DNA from: Streptococcus sp. Marseille-Q5986
GTDB taxonomy: Bacteria > Bacillota > Bacilli > Lactobacillales > Streptococcaceae
DNA length: 64,000 nt
Direction of reading: 5' to 3'
Assembly (NCBI RefSeq): GCF_946902915.1
Contig: NZ_CAMPPY010000002.1
Location: forward strand, 62,001 to 126,000
The notes below the pieces were generated by a model that was given only the letters and a program-made list of their open reading frames with translations, was not told the origin of the DNA and made no database searches. The translations under genes were made by a program, and so were the position numbers. The number at the start of each line of letters is the position of its first letter. The stretch's first letter is position 1. Shown here piece after piece: positions 16,586 to 26,065 of this stretch.

Positions 16586-19409
16586 GATGTAACTTTCCTT
16601 TCAAATAGTGTCCTGTGTAGCTGGCTTCATTGGCCGCTACTTCCTCTGGTGTTCCTGTTGCGATGATGGTTCCACCACCGACACCGCCCTCAGGTCCCAA
16701 ATCAATAATATGATCTGCCGTCTTGATGACATCCAGATTGTGCTCGATAACGAGGACGGTATTGCCATCGTCAACAAAGCGAGCCAAGACTTTAAGCAAG
16801 CGAGCGATATCCTCGGTATGAAGCCCTGTCGTTGGCTCATCCAGAATGTAGAAAGATTTTCCTGTCGAGCGTTTATGGAGTTCGCTAGCCAACTTCATAC
16901 GCTGAGCTTCTCCTCCAGAAAGGGTAGTAGCCGGTTGCCCTAGCGTTACATAGCCCAACCCCACATCCTTGATGGTCTGAAGTTTGCGTTGAATCTTGGG
17001 AATGTGTTGGAAGAATTCCACCGCATCGTTGACGGTCATGTCCAAAACCTGCGAGATATTTTTTTCCTTGTAGTGAACTTCAAGGGTTTCACTGTTGTAG
17101 CGAGTCCCATGGCAAACTTCACAAGCCACGTAAACATCTGGCAAGAAGTGCATCTCAATCTTGATAATCCCGTCACCTGAGCAGGCTTCACAACGACCAC
17201 CCTTAACGTTGAAACTGAAACGCCCCTTCTTGTAGCCTCGAATCTTGGCTTCATTAGTCTGGGCAAAGAGGTCACGTATATCGTCAAAAACTCCCGTATA
17301 GGTAGCAGGGTTAGACCTTGGAGTCCGTCCGATAGGGCTCTGGTCAATGTCAATCAAGCGGTCTACATGCTCAATCCCTGTAATCGTCTTAAACTTACCA
17401 GGCTTGTCTGAATTGCGGTTGAGATTCTGGGCAATGGCTTTTTTGAGGATGCTGTTGATTAAGGTTGATTTCCCTGAACCTGACACCCCCGTCACTGCAA
17501 TGAATTTTCCTAGTGGGAAGCGAGCGGTGATATTTTGCAAGTTGTTCTCACGCGCTCCCGTCACCTCGATAAAGTGACCATTTCCGGAACGGCGCTCTGC
17601 TGGCACTGGAATCGCTCTTTTTCCTGACAAGTACTGACCAGTGATAGACTTGCTGTTGCGAGCCACCTGTTTGGGCGTTCCTGCAGCAACAATCTCTCCA
17701 CCAAAAACACCGGCACCCGGACCAACGTCAATCAGATAATCCGCCTCACGCATGGTATCTTCGTCGTGTTCCACCACGATGAGAGTATTGCCCAAATCAC
17801 GCATCTTTTTGAGACTGGCAATCAGACGGTCATTATCCCTCTGGTGAAGACCGATTGACGGCTCGTCTAGAATATAAAGGACACCTGATAAGTTAGAACC
17901 AATCTGAGTTGCCAAACGAATACGCTGACTTTCCCCACCTGAAAGGGTTCCTGCCGAACGTGACAGGGTTAGATAGTTAAGACCCACGTTATTAAGGAAG
18001 GTCAAACGATCCTTGATTTCCTTGAGAATAGGCCTAGCAATGATGGCTTCATTTTCAGACAAGGTTAGCTGGCTCACCAAGTCTAAGTGGTCAGCGATAG
18101 ACAGGTCTGAAATTTCTCCGATATGTGGCCCTTGCTCGCCACCCACACGGACAGACAAGGCCTGGTCATTGAGACGATAGCCGTGACAGGTTCCGCAGGT
18201 CAGCTCATTCATGTAGAGACGCATCTGGGTGCGCGTGTAGTCACTATTAGTCTCGTGATAGCGACGCTTAATATTATTGACAACTCCCTCAAAAGGAATG
18301 TCAATATCGCGCACACCACCAAATTCATTCTCATAGTGGAAATGGAATTCCTTGCCATCTGACCCATAGAGAATCAAGTTCTTATACTCTTCTGACAAGT
18401 CCTCAAAAGGCTTATCCATATCCACTCCAAAAGCTGTCATAGCCTGCTCTAGCATATTTGGATAGTAGTTAGATGAGATAGGATTCCAAGGTGCCAGCGC
18501 TCCCTCACGTAAGGTTTTGCTGGCATCTGGCACTACCAAATCAGTATCCACCTCCAGCTTGATGCCCAAGCCGTCACACTCACTACAAGAGCCAAAAGGA
18601 GCATTGAAAGAAAAGAGACGAGGCTCTAACTCTGGGACAGTAAAACCACAAACTGGACAGGCATAATGCTCAGAGAACAACAACTCAGAGTCGTCCATAG
18701 TGTCGATAATGACATAACCTTCTGCGATACGAAGGGCAGCCTCAATGGAATCAAAGAGACGGCTACGGATGCCTTCCTTGATGACAATACGGTCAACCAC
18801 AACATCAATATTGTGTTGCTTGCTCTTGGACAGCTCAGGGACTTCGGTCACATCATAGACCTCCCCATCCACTCGGACGCGGACATAGCCGTCTTTCTGA
18901 ACCTTTTCAATGACACTCTTATGTTGCCCTTTTTTCTTGCGGATGACAGGAGCTAAGATTTGCAGGCGCTGGCGTTCTGGTAGCTCCAAAACCTTATCCA
19001 CAATTTGCTCCACCGAAGAAGCCTTGATAGCTCCATGCCCGTTGATACAGTAAGGCGTCCCCACACGTGCATAGAGGAGACGCAGATAGTCATTGATTTC
19101 AGTCGTGGTTCCCACGGTCGAACGAGGGTTTTTGCTAGTCGTTTTTTGATCGATGGAAATAGCTGGGCTGAGACCATCAATGGCATCCACATCTGGTTTT
19201 TCCATATTGCCCAAAAACTGGCGAGCGTAGGCTGATAGACTCTCTACATAGCGACGTTGTCCCTCCGCATAAAGGGTATCAAAGGCCAGACTGGATTTCC
19301 CAGACCCTGACAAACCAGTCACAACAACTAGCTTGTCTCGCGGAATCTCCACATCAATATTTTTTAAATTATGGGCACGCGCCCCATGAATGACAATTTT
19401 ATCTTGCAT
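16578..19409 (-). CDS. uvrA: Excinuclease ABC subunit A
   Basis: DNA-damage-sensing ABC ATPase of nucleotide-excision repair. From ATG 19409 ([20 protein letters not shown]) the protein is 943 residues, the usual size. Walker A sites [15 protein letters not shown] and [17 protein letters not shown] signatures [14 protein letters not shown] and [15 protein letters not shown], and zinc modules CPVCGF/CSECDG and [14 protein letters not shown] are all present. An upstream in-frame ATG at 19442 is rejected as start because it overlaps the -10 hexamer TATAAT (19441-19446), so it would not be in the transcript. Coupled to the downstream M24 peptidase gene. Confidence 0.98.
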   Translation of the reverse strand: MQDKIVIHGARAHNLKNIDVEIPRDKLVVVTGLSGSGKSSLAFDTLYAEGQRRYVESLSAYARQFLGNMEKPDVDAIDGLSPAISIDQKTTSKNPRSTVGTTTEINDYLRLLYARVGTPYCINGHGAIKASSVEQIVDKVLELPERQRLQILAPVIRKKKGQHKSVIEKVQKDGYVRVRVDGEVYDVTEVPELSKSKQHNIDVVVDRIVIKEGIRSRLFDSIEAALRIAEGYVIIDTMDDSELLFSEHYACPVCGFTVPELEPRLFSFNAPFGSCSECDGLGIKLEVDTDLVVPDASKTLREGALAPWNPISSNYYPNMLEQAMTAFGVDMDKPFEDLSEEYKNLILYGSDGKEFHFHYENEFGGVRDIDIPFEGVVNNIKRRYHETNSDYTRTQMRLYMNELTCGTCHGYRLNDQALSVRVGGEQGPHIGEISDLSIADHLDLVSQLTLSENEAIIARPILKEIKDRLTFLNNVGLNYLTLSRSAGTLSGGESQRIRLATQIGSNLSGVLYILDEPSIGLHQRDNDRLIASLKKMRDLGNTLIVVEHDEDTMREADYLIDVGPGAGVFGGEIVAAGTPKQVARNSKSITGQYLSGKRAIPVPAERRSGNGHFIEVTGARENNLQNITARFPLGKFIAVTGVSGSGKSTLINSILKKAIAQNLNRNSDKPGKFKTITGIEHVDRLIDIDQSPIGRTPRSNPATYTGVFDDIRDLFAQTNEAKIRGYKKGRFSFNVKGGRCEACSGDGIIKIEMHFLPDVYVACEVCHGTRYNSETLEVHYKEKNISQVLDMTVNDAVEFFQHIPKIQRKLQTIKDVGLGYVTLGQPATTLSGGEAQRMKLASELHKRSTGKSFYILDEPTTGLHTEDIARLLKVLARFVDDGNTVLVIEHNLDVIKTADHIIDLGPEGGVGGGTIIATGTPEEVAANEASYTGHYLKGKLHHE

Positions 19410-19440
19410 CTTTGTTCTTTCTAGTTCATTATTGCTTACC

Positions 19441-19449
19441 ATTATACCA
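19441..19449 (-). promoter_or_regulatory. Extended -10 promoter of uvrA
   Basis: Minus strand TGGTATAAT 32 bases before the uvrA start at 19409. It rules out the longer uvrA reading frame as translated. Confidence 0.65.
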
Positions 19450-19466
19450 AAAAAAGTGAGATTCTA

Positions 19467-19496
19467 TTACCCAAAAGGCTGAATTTGTAGTATAAT
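19467..19496 (+). promoter_or_regulatory. Promoter of corA
   Basis: TATAAT at 19491-19496 with a weak TTACCC -35 at 19467-19472 (18-base spacer), 45 bases before the corA start. It diverges from the uvrA promoter. Confidence 0.55.
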
Positions 19497-19540
19497 AGTA
19501 CGGTGTGAAAAAATCTGAAAAATGAGAAAGGATAAGGGGT

Positions 19541-20485
19541 ATGAAACAAGTTTTTCTCTCTACAACAACTGAATTTAAAGAGATCGATACGCTTGAACCG
19601 GGTACTTGGATCAATCTCGTCAATCCGACTCAAAATGAATCACTCGAAATCGCTAACGCCTTCGATATTGATATTGCCGACCTTCGAGCACCGCTCGATG
19701 CGGAAGAAATGTCTCGTATTACGATTGAAGACGAGTACACCCTGATTATCGTTGACGTGCCGGTCACAGAAGAAAGAAATAATCGCACCTACTACGTAAC
19801 CATCCCGCTTGGTATTATCATCACAGAGGAAACCATCATCACTACTTGTTTGGAACCATTACCGGTCCTCGATGTCTTTATCAACCGTCGTTTGCGTAAT
19901 TTCTATACCTTCATGCGTTCGCGTTTTATCTTCCAGATTCTGTATCGCAATGCAGAGCTTTACCTAACAGCCCTTCGTTCAATCGACCGTAAGAGTGAGC
20001 AAATCGAAAGTCAACTGCATCAATCAACTCGTAATGAAGAATTGATTGAGCTCATGGAATTGGAAAAAACCATCGTCTATTTCAAGGCTTCCCTCAAAAC
20101 AAATGAGCGTGTGATTAAGAAATTGACCAGCTCAACCAGCAATATCAAGAAATACCTTGAGGACGAAGACCTGCTTGAAGATACCCTGATTGAAACCCAA
20201 CAGGCCATCGAGATGGCAGACATTTATGGAAACGTCTTGCATTCTATGACAGAGACCTTTGCCTCTATCATTTCCAACAATCAGAACAACATTATGAAAA
20301 CCTTGGCCCTTGTGACCATCGTCATGTCCATCCCAACCATGGTCTTTTCTGCCTACGGGATGAACTTTAAGGATAATGAAATCCCTCTGAACGGTGAGCC
20401 ACACGCCTTCTGGTTAATCGTCTTTATCGCCTTTGCTATAAGTGTCTCGCTCACTCTCTATCTCATCCATAAAAAATGGTTCTAA
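19541..20485 (+). CDS. corA: CorA family magnesium/divalent cation transporter
   Basis: 314-residue member of the CorA Mg2+ channel family. A large soluble N-terminal funnel domain with long helices (about residues 150-250) precedes two C-terminal membrane helices. The selectivity motif GMN is intact in MVFSAYGMNFKDNE, and the C-terminal basic end is LIHKKWF. Start ATG 19541 has AGGATAAGG upstream. With the neighbouring MgtA gene dead, CorA is the only intact Mg2+ importer seen in this window. The next gene, a DUF1129 protein, follows closely. Confidence 0.95.
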   Translation: MKQVFLSTTTEFKEIDTLEPGTWINLVNPTQNESLEIANAFDIDIADLRAPLDAEEMSRITIEDEYTLIIVDVPVTEERNNRTYYVTIPLGIIITEETIITTCLEPLPVLDVFINRRLRNFYTFMRSRFIFQILYRNAELYLTALRSIDRKSEQIESQLHQSTRNEELIELMELEKTIVYFKASLKTNERVIKKLTSSTSNIKKYLEDEDLLEDTLIETQQAIEMADIYGNVLHSMTETFASIISNNQNNIMKTLALVTIVMSIPTMVFSAYGMNFKDNEIPLNGEPHAFWLIVFIAFAISVSLTLYLIHKKWF

Positions 20486-20496
20486 GAGGAATCCCT

Positions 20497-21174
20497 ATGT
20501 CTCAGATTGATTTACAAAAATTAACTAAGAAAAACCAAGAGTTTGTCCACATCGCTACCCAACAATTTATCAAAGATGGTAAGACAGACGCTGAAATTAA
20601 GGCTATTTTTGAGGAAGTTATTCCACAAATCCTTGAAGAGCAAGCCAAAGGTACGACCGCTCGTTCCCTTTACGGCGCACCAACCCACTGGGCTCATAGT
20701 TTCACTGTCAAGGAGCAATACGAAAAAGAGCATCCAAAAGAAAATGACGATCCAAAACTCATGATTATGGACTCAGCCCTTTTCATCACCAGCCTCTTTG
20801 CCCTCGTCAGCGCCCTCACAACCTTCTTTGCCGCAGATCAAGCTCTCGGCTATGGTTTGATTACCCTCCTATTAGTTGGACTGGTTGGTGGGTTTGCCTT
20901 CTACTTGATGTACTACTTTGTTTACCAATACTATGGACCAGATATGGACCGCAGTCAACGTCCACCTTTCTGGAAATCTGTACTAGTTATCCTAGCTTCT
21001 ATGTTCCTTTGGTTGCTTGTCTTCTTTGCAACAAGCTTCCTACCAGCTAGCCTTAACCCAGTACTTGCTCCATTGCCACTAGCTATTATCGGAGCAGTCC
21101 TCCTAGCCCTTCGCTTCTATCTCAAGAAACGCTTGAACATCCGCAGTGCAAGTGCAGGACCAACACGTTATTAA
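20497..21174 (+). CDS. DUF1129 family membrane protein
   Basis: 225-residue protein of unknown function. The soluble N-terminus (MSQIDLQKLTKKNQEFVHIA) is a helical DUF1129 domain; residues about 90-210 form four to five membrane spans (MDSALFITSLFALVSALTTF and on). Start set at ATG 20497 with AGAGGA upstream; the longer frame from 20476 overlaps corA and lacks a site. Eleven bases separate it from corA, so they are one transcript closed by the terminator at 21184. Confidence 0.88.
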   Translation: MSQIDLQKLTKKNQEFVHIATQQFIKDGKTDAEIKAIFEEVIPQILEEQAKGTTARSLYGAPTHWAHSFTVKEQYEKEHPKENDDPKLMIMDSALFITSLFALVSALTTFFAADQALGYGLITLLLVGLVGGFAFYLMYYFVYQYYGPDMDRSQRPPFWKSVLVILASMFLWLLVFFATSFLPASLNPVLAPLPLAIIGAVLLALRFYLKKRLNIRSASAGPTRY

Positions 21175-21183
21175 GAAGAATGA

Positions 21184-21212
21184 TAAAAGCAACTGCAGGT
21201 GCGGTTGCTTTT
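21184..21212 (+). terminator. Terminator of the corA operon
   Basis: AAAAGCAAC-TGCAGGTGCG-GTTGCTTTTTT: 8-bp stem and T tract 10 bases after the DUF1129 stop codon. Confidence 0.85.
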
Positions 21213-21291
21213 TTACTGCTTTCCTGATTTAAAAGCATTCTTCTGGAAACCCACATAGCTTTCTCTTATCTTTTGTGATAAAATAGGCTTA

Positions 21292-21487
21292 TACTCAATG
21301 AAAATCAAAGAGCAAACTAGGAAACTAGCCACAGGTTGCTCAAAGTACTGCTTTGAGGTTGTAGATAGAACTGACGAAGTCAGCTCAAAACACTGTTTTG
21401 AGGTTGTGGATAGAAGTGACGAAGTCAGTAACCATACATACGGCAAAGCGACGTTGACGCAGTTTGAAGAGATTTTCGAAGAGTATC
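21292..21487 (+). repeat. BOX element, A-B-B-C form
   Basis: Begins TACTCAATGAAAATCAAAGA (boxA), contains two about 45-base boxB units (CTCAAAACACTGTTTTGAGG and a diverged first copy), and ends with boxC (CATACGGCAAAGCGACG ... GAAGAGTAT). These are non-autonomous repeats of S. pneumoniae and relatives. It lies just upstream of the S66 peptidase gene and could affect its expression. Confidence 0.92.
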
Positions 21488-21511
21488 AATCTATTTCTAG
21501 GAGGATAAGAT

Positions 21512-22543
21512 ATGGTTTCTACTATTGGTATTGTTAGTTTATCTAGTGGCATTACCGGAGAGGATTTTGTCAAACACGAAGTGGACTTGGGTGTCCAACG
21601 TCTCAAGAATCTGGGACTCAATCCTATCTTTTTGCCCCATTCGTTAAAAGGCTTAGACTTTGTCAAGGTCCACCCTGAAGCGCGTGCGGAGGATTTAATG
21701 CAGGCCTTTTCTGATGATAGCATCGACATGATCCTATGTGCCATCGGTGGAGACGATACCTATCGTTTGTTGCCCTACCTTTTTGAAAATAACCAACTAG
21801 AAAAGGTTATCAAACAGAAGATTTTTCTTGGCTTCTCAGATACAACCATGAACCATCTCATGTTGCATAAACTAGGTGTTAAAACTTTTTATGGTCAATC
21901 CTTTTTGGCAGACGTTTGTGAATTGGATAAGGAAATGCTGACCTATAGCCTTCACTACTTTAAAGAATTGATCGAGACGGGAAGAATCTCAGAAATCCGC
22001 CCTAGTGACGTTTGGTATGAGGAACGAACTGACTTCAGTCCCAAGGCTCTGGGAACACCTCGTGTCAGTCATGCAAATACTGGTTTTGTCTTGTTGCAAG
22101 GAAATGCCAAATTCGAAGGGGAAGTCCTCGGTGGTTGCCTCGAATCTCTCTACGATATCTTTGACAATTCTCGATACGCAGATAGCACGGACCTCTGCCA
22201 AAAGTACAAACTCTTCCCTGACTTGTCAGACTGGGAAGGAAAAATCCTCTTGCTAGAAACAAGCGAAGAAAAACCTAAGCCAGAAGACTTCAAAAAGATG
22301 TTGCGGACTTTGAAGGACACTGGGATATTCGAGGTCATCAGCGGACTCTTGGTCGGGAAACCTATGGATGAAACTTTCTATGACGACTATAAAGAAGTAC
22401 TATTGGATATCATTGACAGCAATATCCCGATTGTCTATAATCTGAATGTCGGACACGCAACTCCAAGAGCTATTGTTCCCTTTGGCGTTCACGCCTATGT
22501 AGATGCACAGGAGCAAGTCATCCACTTTGACTATAACAAATAA
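21512..22543 (+). CDS. S66 family peptidase (LD-carboxypeptidase / MccF-like)
   Basis: 343-residue serine peptidase of family S66, whose members trim the terminal D-Ala of murein tetrapeptides (LdcA) or inactivate microcin C-type peptide-nucleotides (MccF). The nucleophile Ser is in KIFLGFSDTTMNHLML; the C-terminal Glu/His part is seen in LLLETSEEKPKP and NLNVGHATPRAIVPFGVHAY. The NSD-type loop and the extra middle segment with an Arg/Trp-rich VWYEERTDF are more MccF-like than LdcA-like, but this is a soft call. Strong ribosome site TAGGAGGATAAGAT. A hairpin ending in a T run closes the gene at 22545-22570. Confidence 0.88.
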   Translation: MVSTIGIVSLSSGITGEDFVKHEVDLGVQRLKNLGLNPIFLPHSLKGLDFVKVHPEARAEDLMQAFSDDSIDMILCAIGGDDTYRLLPYLFENNQLEKVIKQKIFLGFSDTTMNHLMLHKLGVKTFYGQSFLADVCELDKEMLTYSLHYFKELIETGRISEIRPSDVWYEERTDFSPKALGTPRVSHANTGFVLLQGNAKFEGEVLGGCLESLYDIFDNSRYADSTDLCQKYKLFPDLSDWEGKILLLETSEEKPKPEDFKKMLRTLKDTGIFEVISGLLVGKPMDETFYDDYKEVLLDIIDSNIPIVYNLNVGHATPRAIVPFGVHAYVDAQEQVIHFDYNK

Positions 22544-22544
22544 A

Positions 22545-22571
22545 GCTGGGAAGAGTTTCTCAGCTTTTTTC
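22545..22571 (+). terminator. Terminator of the S66 peptidase gene
   Basis: AAAGCTGGGAAGAGTTTCTCAGCTTTTTT: imperfect stem AAGCTG/CAGCTT with T tract directly after the stop codon. Confidence 0.75.
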
Positions 22572-22598
22572 TATATTCTCAGATATGCTAGTTACCTG

Positions 22599-22632
22599 TA
22601 CTCACTAATGACCGCTTTTCCACTCACAATCA
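22599..22632 (+). repeat. Duplicated tag 3' end, distal copy (flank of the R-M cassette)
   Basis: 34 bases that match 24764-24797 at 30 positions, with an exact 17-base core (TTTTCCACTCACAATCA). On the minus strand it reads DCEWKSGH-stop in the tag frame, so it is the old end of tag. The REase stop codon TGA (22630-22632) comes from this repeat. Confidence 0.85.
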
Positions 22633-23475
22633 AATGTAGAATGTAATCTTTTTGCAATCAATCAGCTGGGCAGGATTATTAGGATTTTTAACTTTTACAT
22701 CTACAACAGATAGTTCTGGTACCTCTCCCATCAAAGTCAGTAATTGATCTTTATTACTAAATTTCTCAAAATGTTCAATAGATACTAGAGCAAACAAATT
22801 AAAATTTCTATCATGAACCGGCTCATAGATGTAATTAAAAACAGCAAATGGATTTTCCAATAACCACATACCTCGAATACATAAACTGGTAATTCCTAAA
22901 GGGGCTACTTTGTTTACGCGACCAAGCTCGTTTGTAGGAGCAAAATTTATATCTGGAATAGTCGCAATTCCTTCTTTTATTTTTTCAAATGTATCTTGAT
23001 AAACAACTTTATCTGCACAATAAATCGAGGCATCTATTAAAGCTAATTCTTTCAACTGTTGATTCTTCACCCATCCAATTGAATAGATAAAATCTTTTTC
23101 ACTCCAATTCTCAGCTTCTCGAGCAGACTTCTTCAATCGAACATCATCTACATATAATCTCGCCTTAGGACTTGAACTGTTAAGTTGCAAATGTGCATGC
23201 CGAGTTTCAATTTTCTTAATTTCAATCGCCGCCCCTTCTCTCAACATCGCATCAGGCGGATTCGAATCATTCCCCAAATAGGAAAATACCTGATTTACTT
23301 TCAAGAGCCTCTCTGTTTCGTCACTCTCCAAAATTGTGTCAGCAAAACTATCTACAACATATTGTTCAAGAGCATCTCCCATTGAATTGGCTCTATTGGA
23401 GCTAACATAAGTCTGTTTAAGATTAACTTCACGGCTTCTTATGACATTTATAACAGCAGTTAAAATATTCGCCAT
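22630..23475 (-). CDS. Type II restriction endonuclease, NgoPII family
   Basis: 281-residue REase resembling NgoPII, which cuts GGCC. The N-terminal MANILTAVINVIRSREVNLK and the catalytic PD-(D/E)XK stretch NPPDAMLREGAAIEIKKIET (PD, then E-I-K about 10 residues on) fit. The start is 1 base after the methyltransferase stop, and its ribosome site GGGAG sits in the end of that gene, so the two are co-expressed. Specificity GGCC is inferred from family, not shown. AT-rich relative to neighbours, consistent with transfer. Confidence 0.85.
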   Translation of the reverse strand: MANILTAVINVIRSREVNLKQTYVSSNRANSMGDALEQYVVDSFADTILESDETERLLKVNQVFSYLGNDSNPPDAMLREGAAIEIKKIETRHAHLQLNSSSPKARLYVDDVRLKKSAREAENWSEKDFIYSIGWVKNQQLKELALIDASIYCADKVVYQDTFEKIKEGIATIPDINFAPTNELGRVNKVAPLGITSLCIRGMWLLENPFAVFNYIYEPVHDRNFNLFALVSIEHFEKFSNKDQLLTLMGEVPELSVVDVKVKNPNNPAQLIDCKKITFYI

Positions 23476-23476
23476 A

Positions 23477-24628
23477 TTACTCCCTTTCTAACATTTCTTT
23501 ATATATAAAATCTGATATAGGTTGCATAATAGCTTTTCCTAATAGCACTGGAACAGCATTCCCAATCTGTTTGTAAATCTTATCAAGTCTTCCATTTTTC
23601 TTCATTTTCATATTATTTCCATCAGAAAATTCAAACCAATCAGGAAATGTTTGTATCCTTGCAATTTCTTTTATAGATAATCTCCTATTCACACTACCAT
23701 TGAATATCCATTTATTTTTGTCTACTTTAGTCATTGGTTGACCATCTGGATGCTGTGGAGCTTGACGACCCGAGGCTTGAATTGTGAAAGATTGCTCTGA
23801 CCAAGCTTTTTTTCGATTTCTACTCATATAAATTGTCGAGTATTCTCCCTCAAAATACGGACCAGGATTACTCCGTAAATCACCTATAGCATTTTCTAGC
23901 GTCACAAAAGGTAATTTTTCTTCTAATAAATTGATTTCATTAGTTTCGCCATGGCTAGGAGTAGGAAGTTGATAATAAAATCCATATTTCTTTTCAATCT
24001 TTTCTTTGTGAACACCAATCAAGAAAACACGTTCTCTTAATTGCGGAACTCCGTAATCTCTAGCATTTACTAAATGAGCAGTGACTGTATAGCCAGATGC
24101 TTCAAAATCTGCCACAATTTGTTTTAAAACCTCTCCTTTTCCAAGCGTCATCATTCCTTTGACATTTTCTGCTACAAAAAATTCTGGTTGAGTTTGGATA
24201 AGCGCTCTAATAAAATGAATGTATAAAAAGTTTCTAGGATCATCAATCAAACGTGGTCCAGCTTCTGAAAAACCTGGACAAGGAAACCCTCCAATCATCA
24301 TCTGACACTTTGGAAAATATGCAACTTTTCGGATATCTTTTTCATGTTGAATGATATGATTAGGAAAATTCAATTTATAACTCATATTCGCCTCTTTAAA
24401 CATATCATTTGTATAAACTGTATGAAAAATACTTTTAGAGCGATAGCGATTAAATTTTTCTTTATCTGAATTAAAATATTCTAAAGCTTTACTTTCCCCC
24501 ACGACGCTACTCAATCCGGCCAACTCTAAACCTAAATCTAATCCTCCGGCACCACTAAATAGCGACACAACATTTACTTTATCCTTACGATAATCAATAT
24601 TTTCTAGTAAACTGATAATCCTTCTCAT
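23477..24628 (-). CDS. DNA (cytosine-5) methyltransferase of the R-M pair
   Basis: Protects host DNA at the site cut by the partner REase. 383 residues read from ATG 24628. Motif I VVSLFSGAGGLDLGLELAG, motif IV GGFPCPGFSEAG with catalytic Cys, motif VI FFVAENVKGM, motif VIII LRERVFLIG, and the C-terminal motif X QIGNAVPVLLGKAIM are all present. No good ribosome site precedes ATG 24628; it may be coupled to the 58-residue ORF that overlaps its start. Followed one base later by the REase gene. Confidence 0.95.
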   Translation of the reverse strand: MRRIISLLENIDYRKDKVNVVSLFSGAGGLDLGLELAGLSSVVGESKALEYFNSDKEKFNRYRSKSIFHTVYTNDMFKEANMSYKLNFPNHIIQHEKDIRKVAYFPKCQMMIGGFPCPGFSEAGPRLIDDPRNFLYIHFIRALIQTQPEFFVAENVKGMMTLGKGEVLKQIVADFEASGYTVTAHLVNARDYGVPQLRERVFLIGVHKEKIEKKYGFYYQLPTPSHGETNEINLLEEKLPFVTLENAIGDLRSNPGPYFEGEYSTIYMSRNRKKAWSEQSFTIQASGRQAPQHPDGQPMTKVDKNKWIFNGSVNRRLSIKEIARIQTFPDWFEFSDGNNMKMKKNGRLDKIYKQIGNAVPVLLGKAIMQPISDFIYKEMLERE

Positions 24629-24770
24629 CAACTGGGACTGAAAGTTCTTCTTCTGAGATTTTTTTCAATAATATCTCTCTTACTTCATCAGCTGATAAAT
24701 TACGCATCTCTGGTTTAAATTTCCCACGTGATCGTTTCTCTTGCTTTACTTCTTCTATCTTTTTACTCAC
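24594..24770 (-). CDS. Small charged protein leading the R-M operon (58 aa)
   Basis: Reads from GTG 24770 with AAAGGAG at ideal spacing; the GTG shares a base with the tag stop (TAGTG). The product is lysine/glutamate rich (MSKKIEEVKQEKRSRGKFKP ... ADEVREILLKK) and overlaps the methyltransferase start by 35 bases. It could be a small accessory or control protein, or just a leader for coupled translation of the methyltransferase. I see no clear helix-turn-helix. A longer frame from GTG 24788 lies inside tag. Confidence 0.5.
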   Translation of the reverse strand: MSKKIEEVKQEKRSRGKFKPEMRNLSADEVREILLKKISEEELSVPVDEKDYQFTRKY

Positions 24771-24797
24771 TAATTTCTCCTTTTCCACTCACAATCA
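24764..24797 (+). repeat. Duplicated tag 3' end, proximal copy
   Basis: Partner of 22599-22632 (30/34 identical). On the minus strand it encodes the present tag C-terminus DCEWKRRN-stop. Together the two copies bracket the whole restriction-modification cassette. Confidence 0.85.
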
Positions 24798-25333
24798 TTT
24801 TCGTGGTCATCAACTAGGCCTGCTGCTTGTAGAAAAGACAAGACGGCAACTGGTCCTGTGAACTTGAAACCTCGTTTTTTGAGATCTTTGGCTAATTTTT
24901 CAGACAAGGGTGTTTTAGCTGGGGCTTGGCGGTAATCGGGAACATCGTTAACGATCGTTTTCCCCTCAACAAAAGACCAAAGATAGGCATCAAAAGAGCC
25001 GTACTCTGCCTGTAGTCGTAGAAAGGCTTGGGCGTTAGCGCGTGTAACAAAAATCTTGGCTCTATTTCGGATGATAGCTGGATTCTCCAGCAAGGCTTCC
25101 AATTCGGTGTCGGTCATCTCTGCGACTGCTTGAATTTGATAGCCATGAAATACTTTTCGGAAAGCCTGGCGTTTGTTGAGCACTGTTTCCCAAGACAAGC
25201 CTGCCTGATAGGTTTCCATACACAACAACTCAAATAATGCTTGGTCATCATGGAGGGGCTTCCCCCACTCCTCATCATGATAGGCGATGTAGAGCGGATT
25301 GGTCATCTTGACCCACGAACAACGTTTTGTCAT
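24770..25333 (-). CDS. tag: DNA-3-methyladenine glycosylase I
   Basis: 187-residue base-excision enzyme that removes 3-methyladenine. Starts MTKRCSWVKMTNPLYIAYHD, with the conserved EEWGKPLHDDQALFELLCME, SWETVLNKRQAFRKVF and the zinc-binding C-terminal region (AGLVDDHENDCEWK). Its last three codons (RRN) come from the inserted cassette; the original end (SGH) survives 2.1 kb away. The protein should still be functional. Lies next to ruvA, as in most streptococci. Confidence 0.95.
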   Translation of the reverse strand: MTKRCSWVKMTNPLYIAYHDEEWGKPLHDDQALFELLCMETYQAGLSWETVLNKRQAFRKVFHGYQIQAVAEMTDTELEALLENPAIIRNRAKIFVTRANAQAFLRLQAEYGSFDAYLWSFVEGKTIVNDVPDYRQAPAKTPLSEKLAKDLKKRGFKFTGPVAVLSFLQAAGLVDDHENDCEWKRRN

Positions 25334-25342
25334 GCTCTGCTC

Positions 25343-25936
25343 CTATTTGACCAACATCTTAAGGGCTGACTTGATATAGTTCTCAGCTGTATCTGTCGTT
25401 CCTTCAAAGAATTTCTTGATTTTCTTGAGCTCAGTCGCCTTGTAGCCCAGTGCCAACATGGCTTCCATAGCTTCTTCCAGTTCTTGGTTCTCAGCGCTGA
25501 TTTGCACTGCGACCTTGGCAGGAAGGTCATCACTAGCCACAACTACCTTGCCTTCCAAGTCCAGCACCATCTGCTGGGCTGTTTTCTTGCCAATTTTAGG
25601 AAACTTGGTCAAGTAGGTGATGTTCTTGGTTTCGATGGCTTGAAGCAAGCCAGCATTGTCATCAGCAGCGATAATAGCCAGAGCTGATACAGGACCAATC
25701 CCAGAAACCGAAATCAGACTGAGAAAGAGCTTTTTCTCATCTTCTGAGCGAAATCCATAAAGCAGATGGGCATCCTCACGCACGACCTGATACACATAAA
25801 TTTGAGCTTCTTGATTGACCTGTCCTGAGTAGGCATAAGGATTGGCCACATGCAGGATATAGCCGATACCGTTGGTTTCAAGAACAATGTATTTAGCAGT
25901 AATTTTGGTAATGATTCCTTTTAAATATTCGTACAT
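25343..25936 (-). CDS. ruvA: Holliday junction DNA helicase subunit RuvA
   Basis: 197 residues from ATG 25936 ([20 protein letters not shown]); the 10-residue longer frame begins inside the BOX repeat and is rejected. Domain I OB-fold is followed by helix-hairpin-helix motifs ([18 protein letters not shown] and [19 protein letters not shown]), and a flexible linker leads to domain III ([20 protein letters not shown]), which contacts RuvB. Works with RuvB in branch migration. tag follows 9 bases downstream. Confidence 0.97.
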   Translation of the reverse strand: MYEYLKGIITKITAKYIVLETNGIGYILHVANPYAYSGQVNQEAQIYVYQVVREDAHLLYGFRSEDEKKLFLSLISVSGIGPVSALAIIAADDNAGLLQAIETKNITYLTKFPKIGKKTAQQMVLDLEGKVVVASDDLPAKVAVQISAENQELEEAMEAMLALGYKATELKKIKKFFEGTTDTAENYIKSALKMLVK

Positions 25937-25949
25937 AGTTTTCCTTTTA

Positions 25950-26061
25950 TGCTCAATGAAAATCAAATAGCAAACTAGAAAGCTAGCCGCAGGTTGCCCA
26001 AAACACTGTTTTGAGGTTGCAGATAGAGCTGACCTGGTTTGAAGAAATTTTCAAAGAGTAT
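25950..26061 (+). repeat. BOX element, short A-C form
   Basis: Starts GCTCAATGAAAATCAAATAG and ends GAAATTTTCAAAGAGTATTC; contains CAAAACACTGTTTTGAGG. It lies between mutL and ruvA, filling nearly the whole gap where lmrP sits in some other streptococci. Confidence 0.85.
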
Positions 26062-26065
26062 TCGT

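Noticed and set aside
19410-19442. Longer uvrA N-terminus from ATG 19442
   Set aside because: The ATG overlaps the -10 hexamer TATAAT, so it would lie upstream of the transcript start.
21292-21487. Possible CRISPR-like array from repeated about 45-base units
   Set aside because: The units are boxB modules of a BOX element in direct contact, with no spacers.
25926-25933. TACGAATA (competence-box match) on the minus strand at the ruvA start
   Set aside because: It consists of codons 2-4 of ruvA (Tyr-Glu-Tyr), with no gene start placed to use it; taken as chance.
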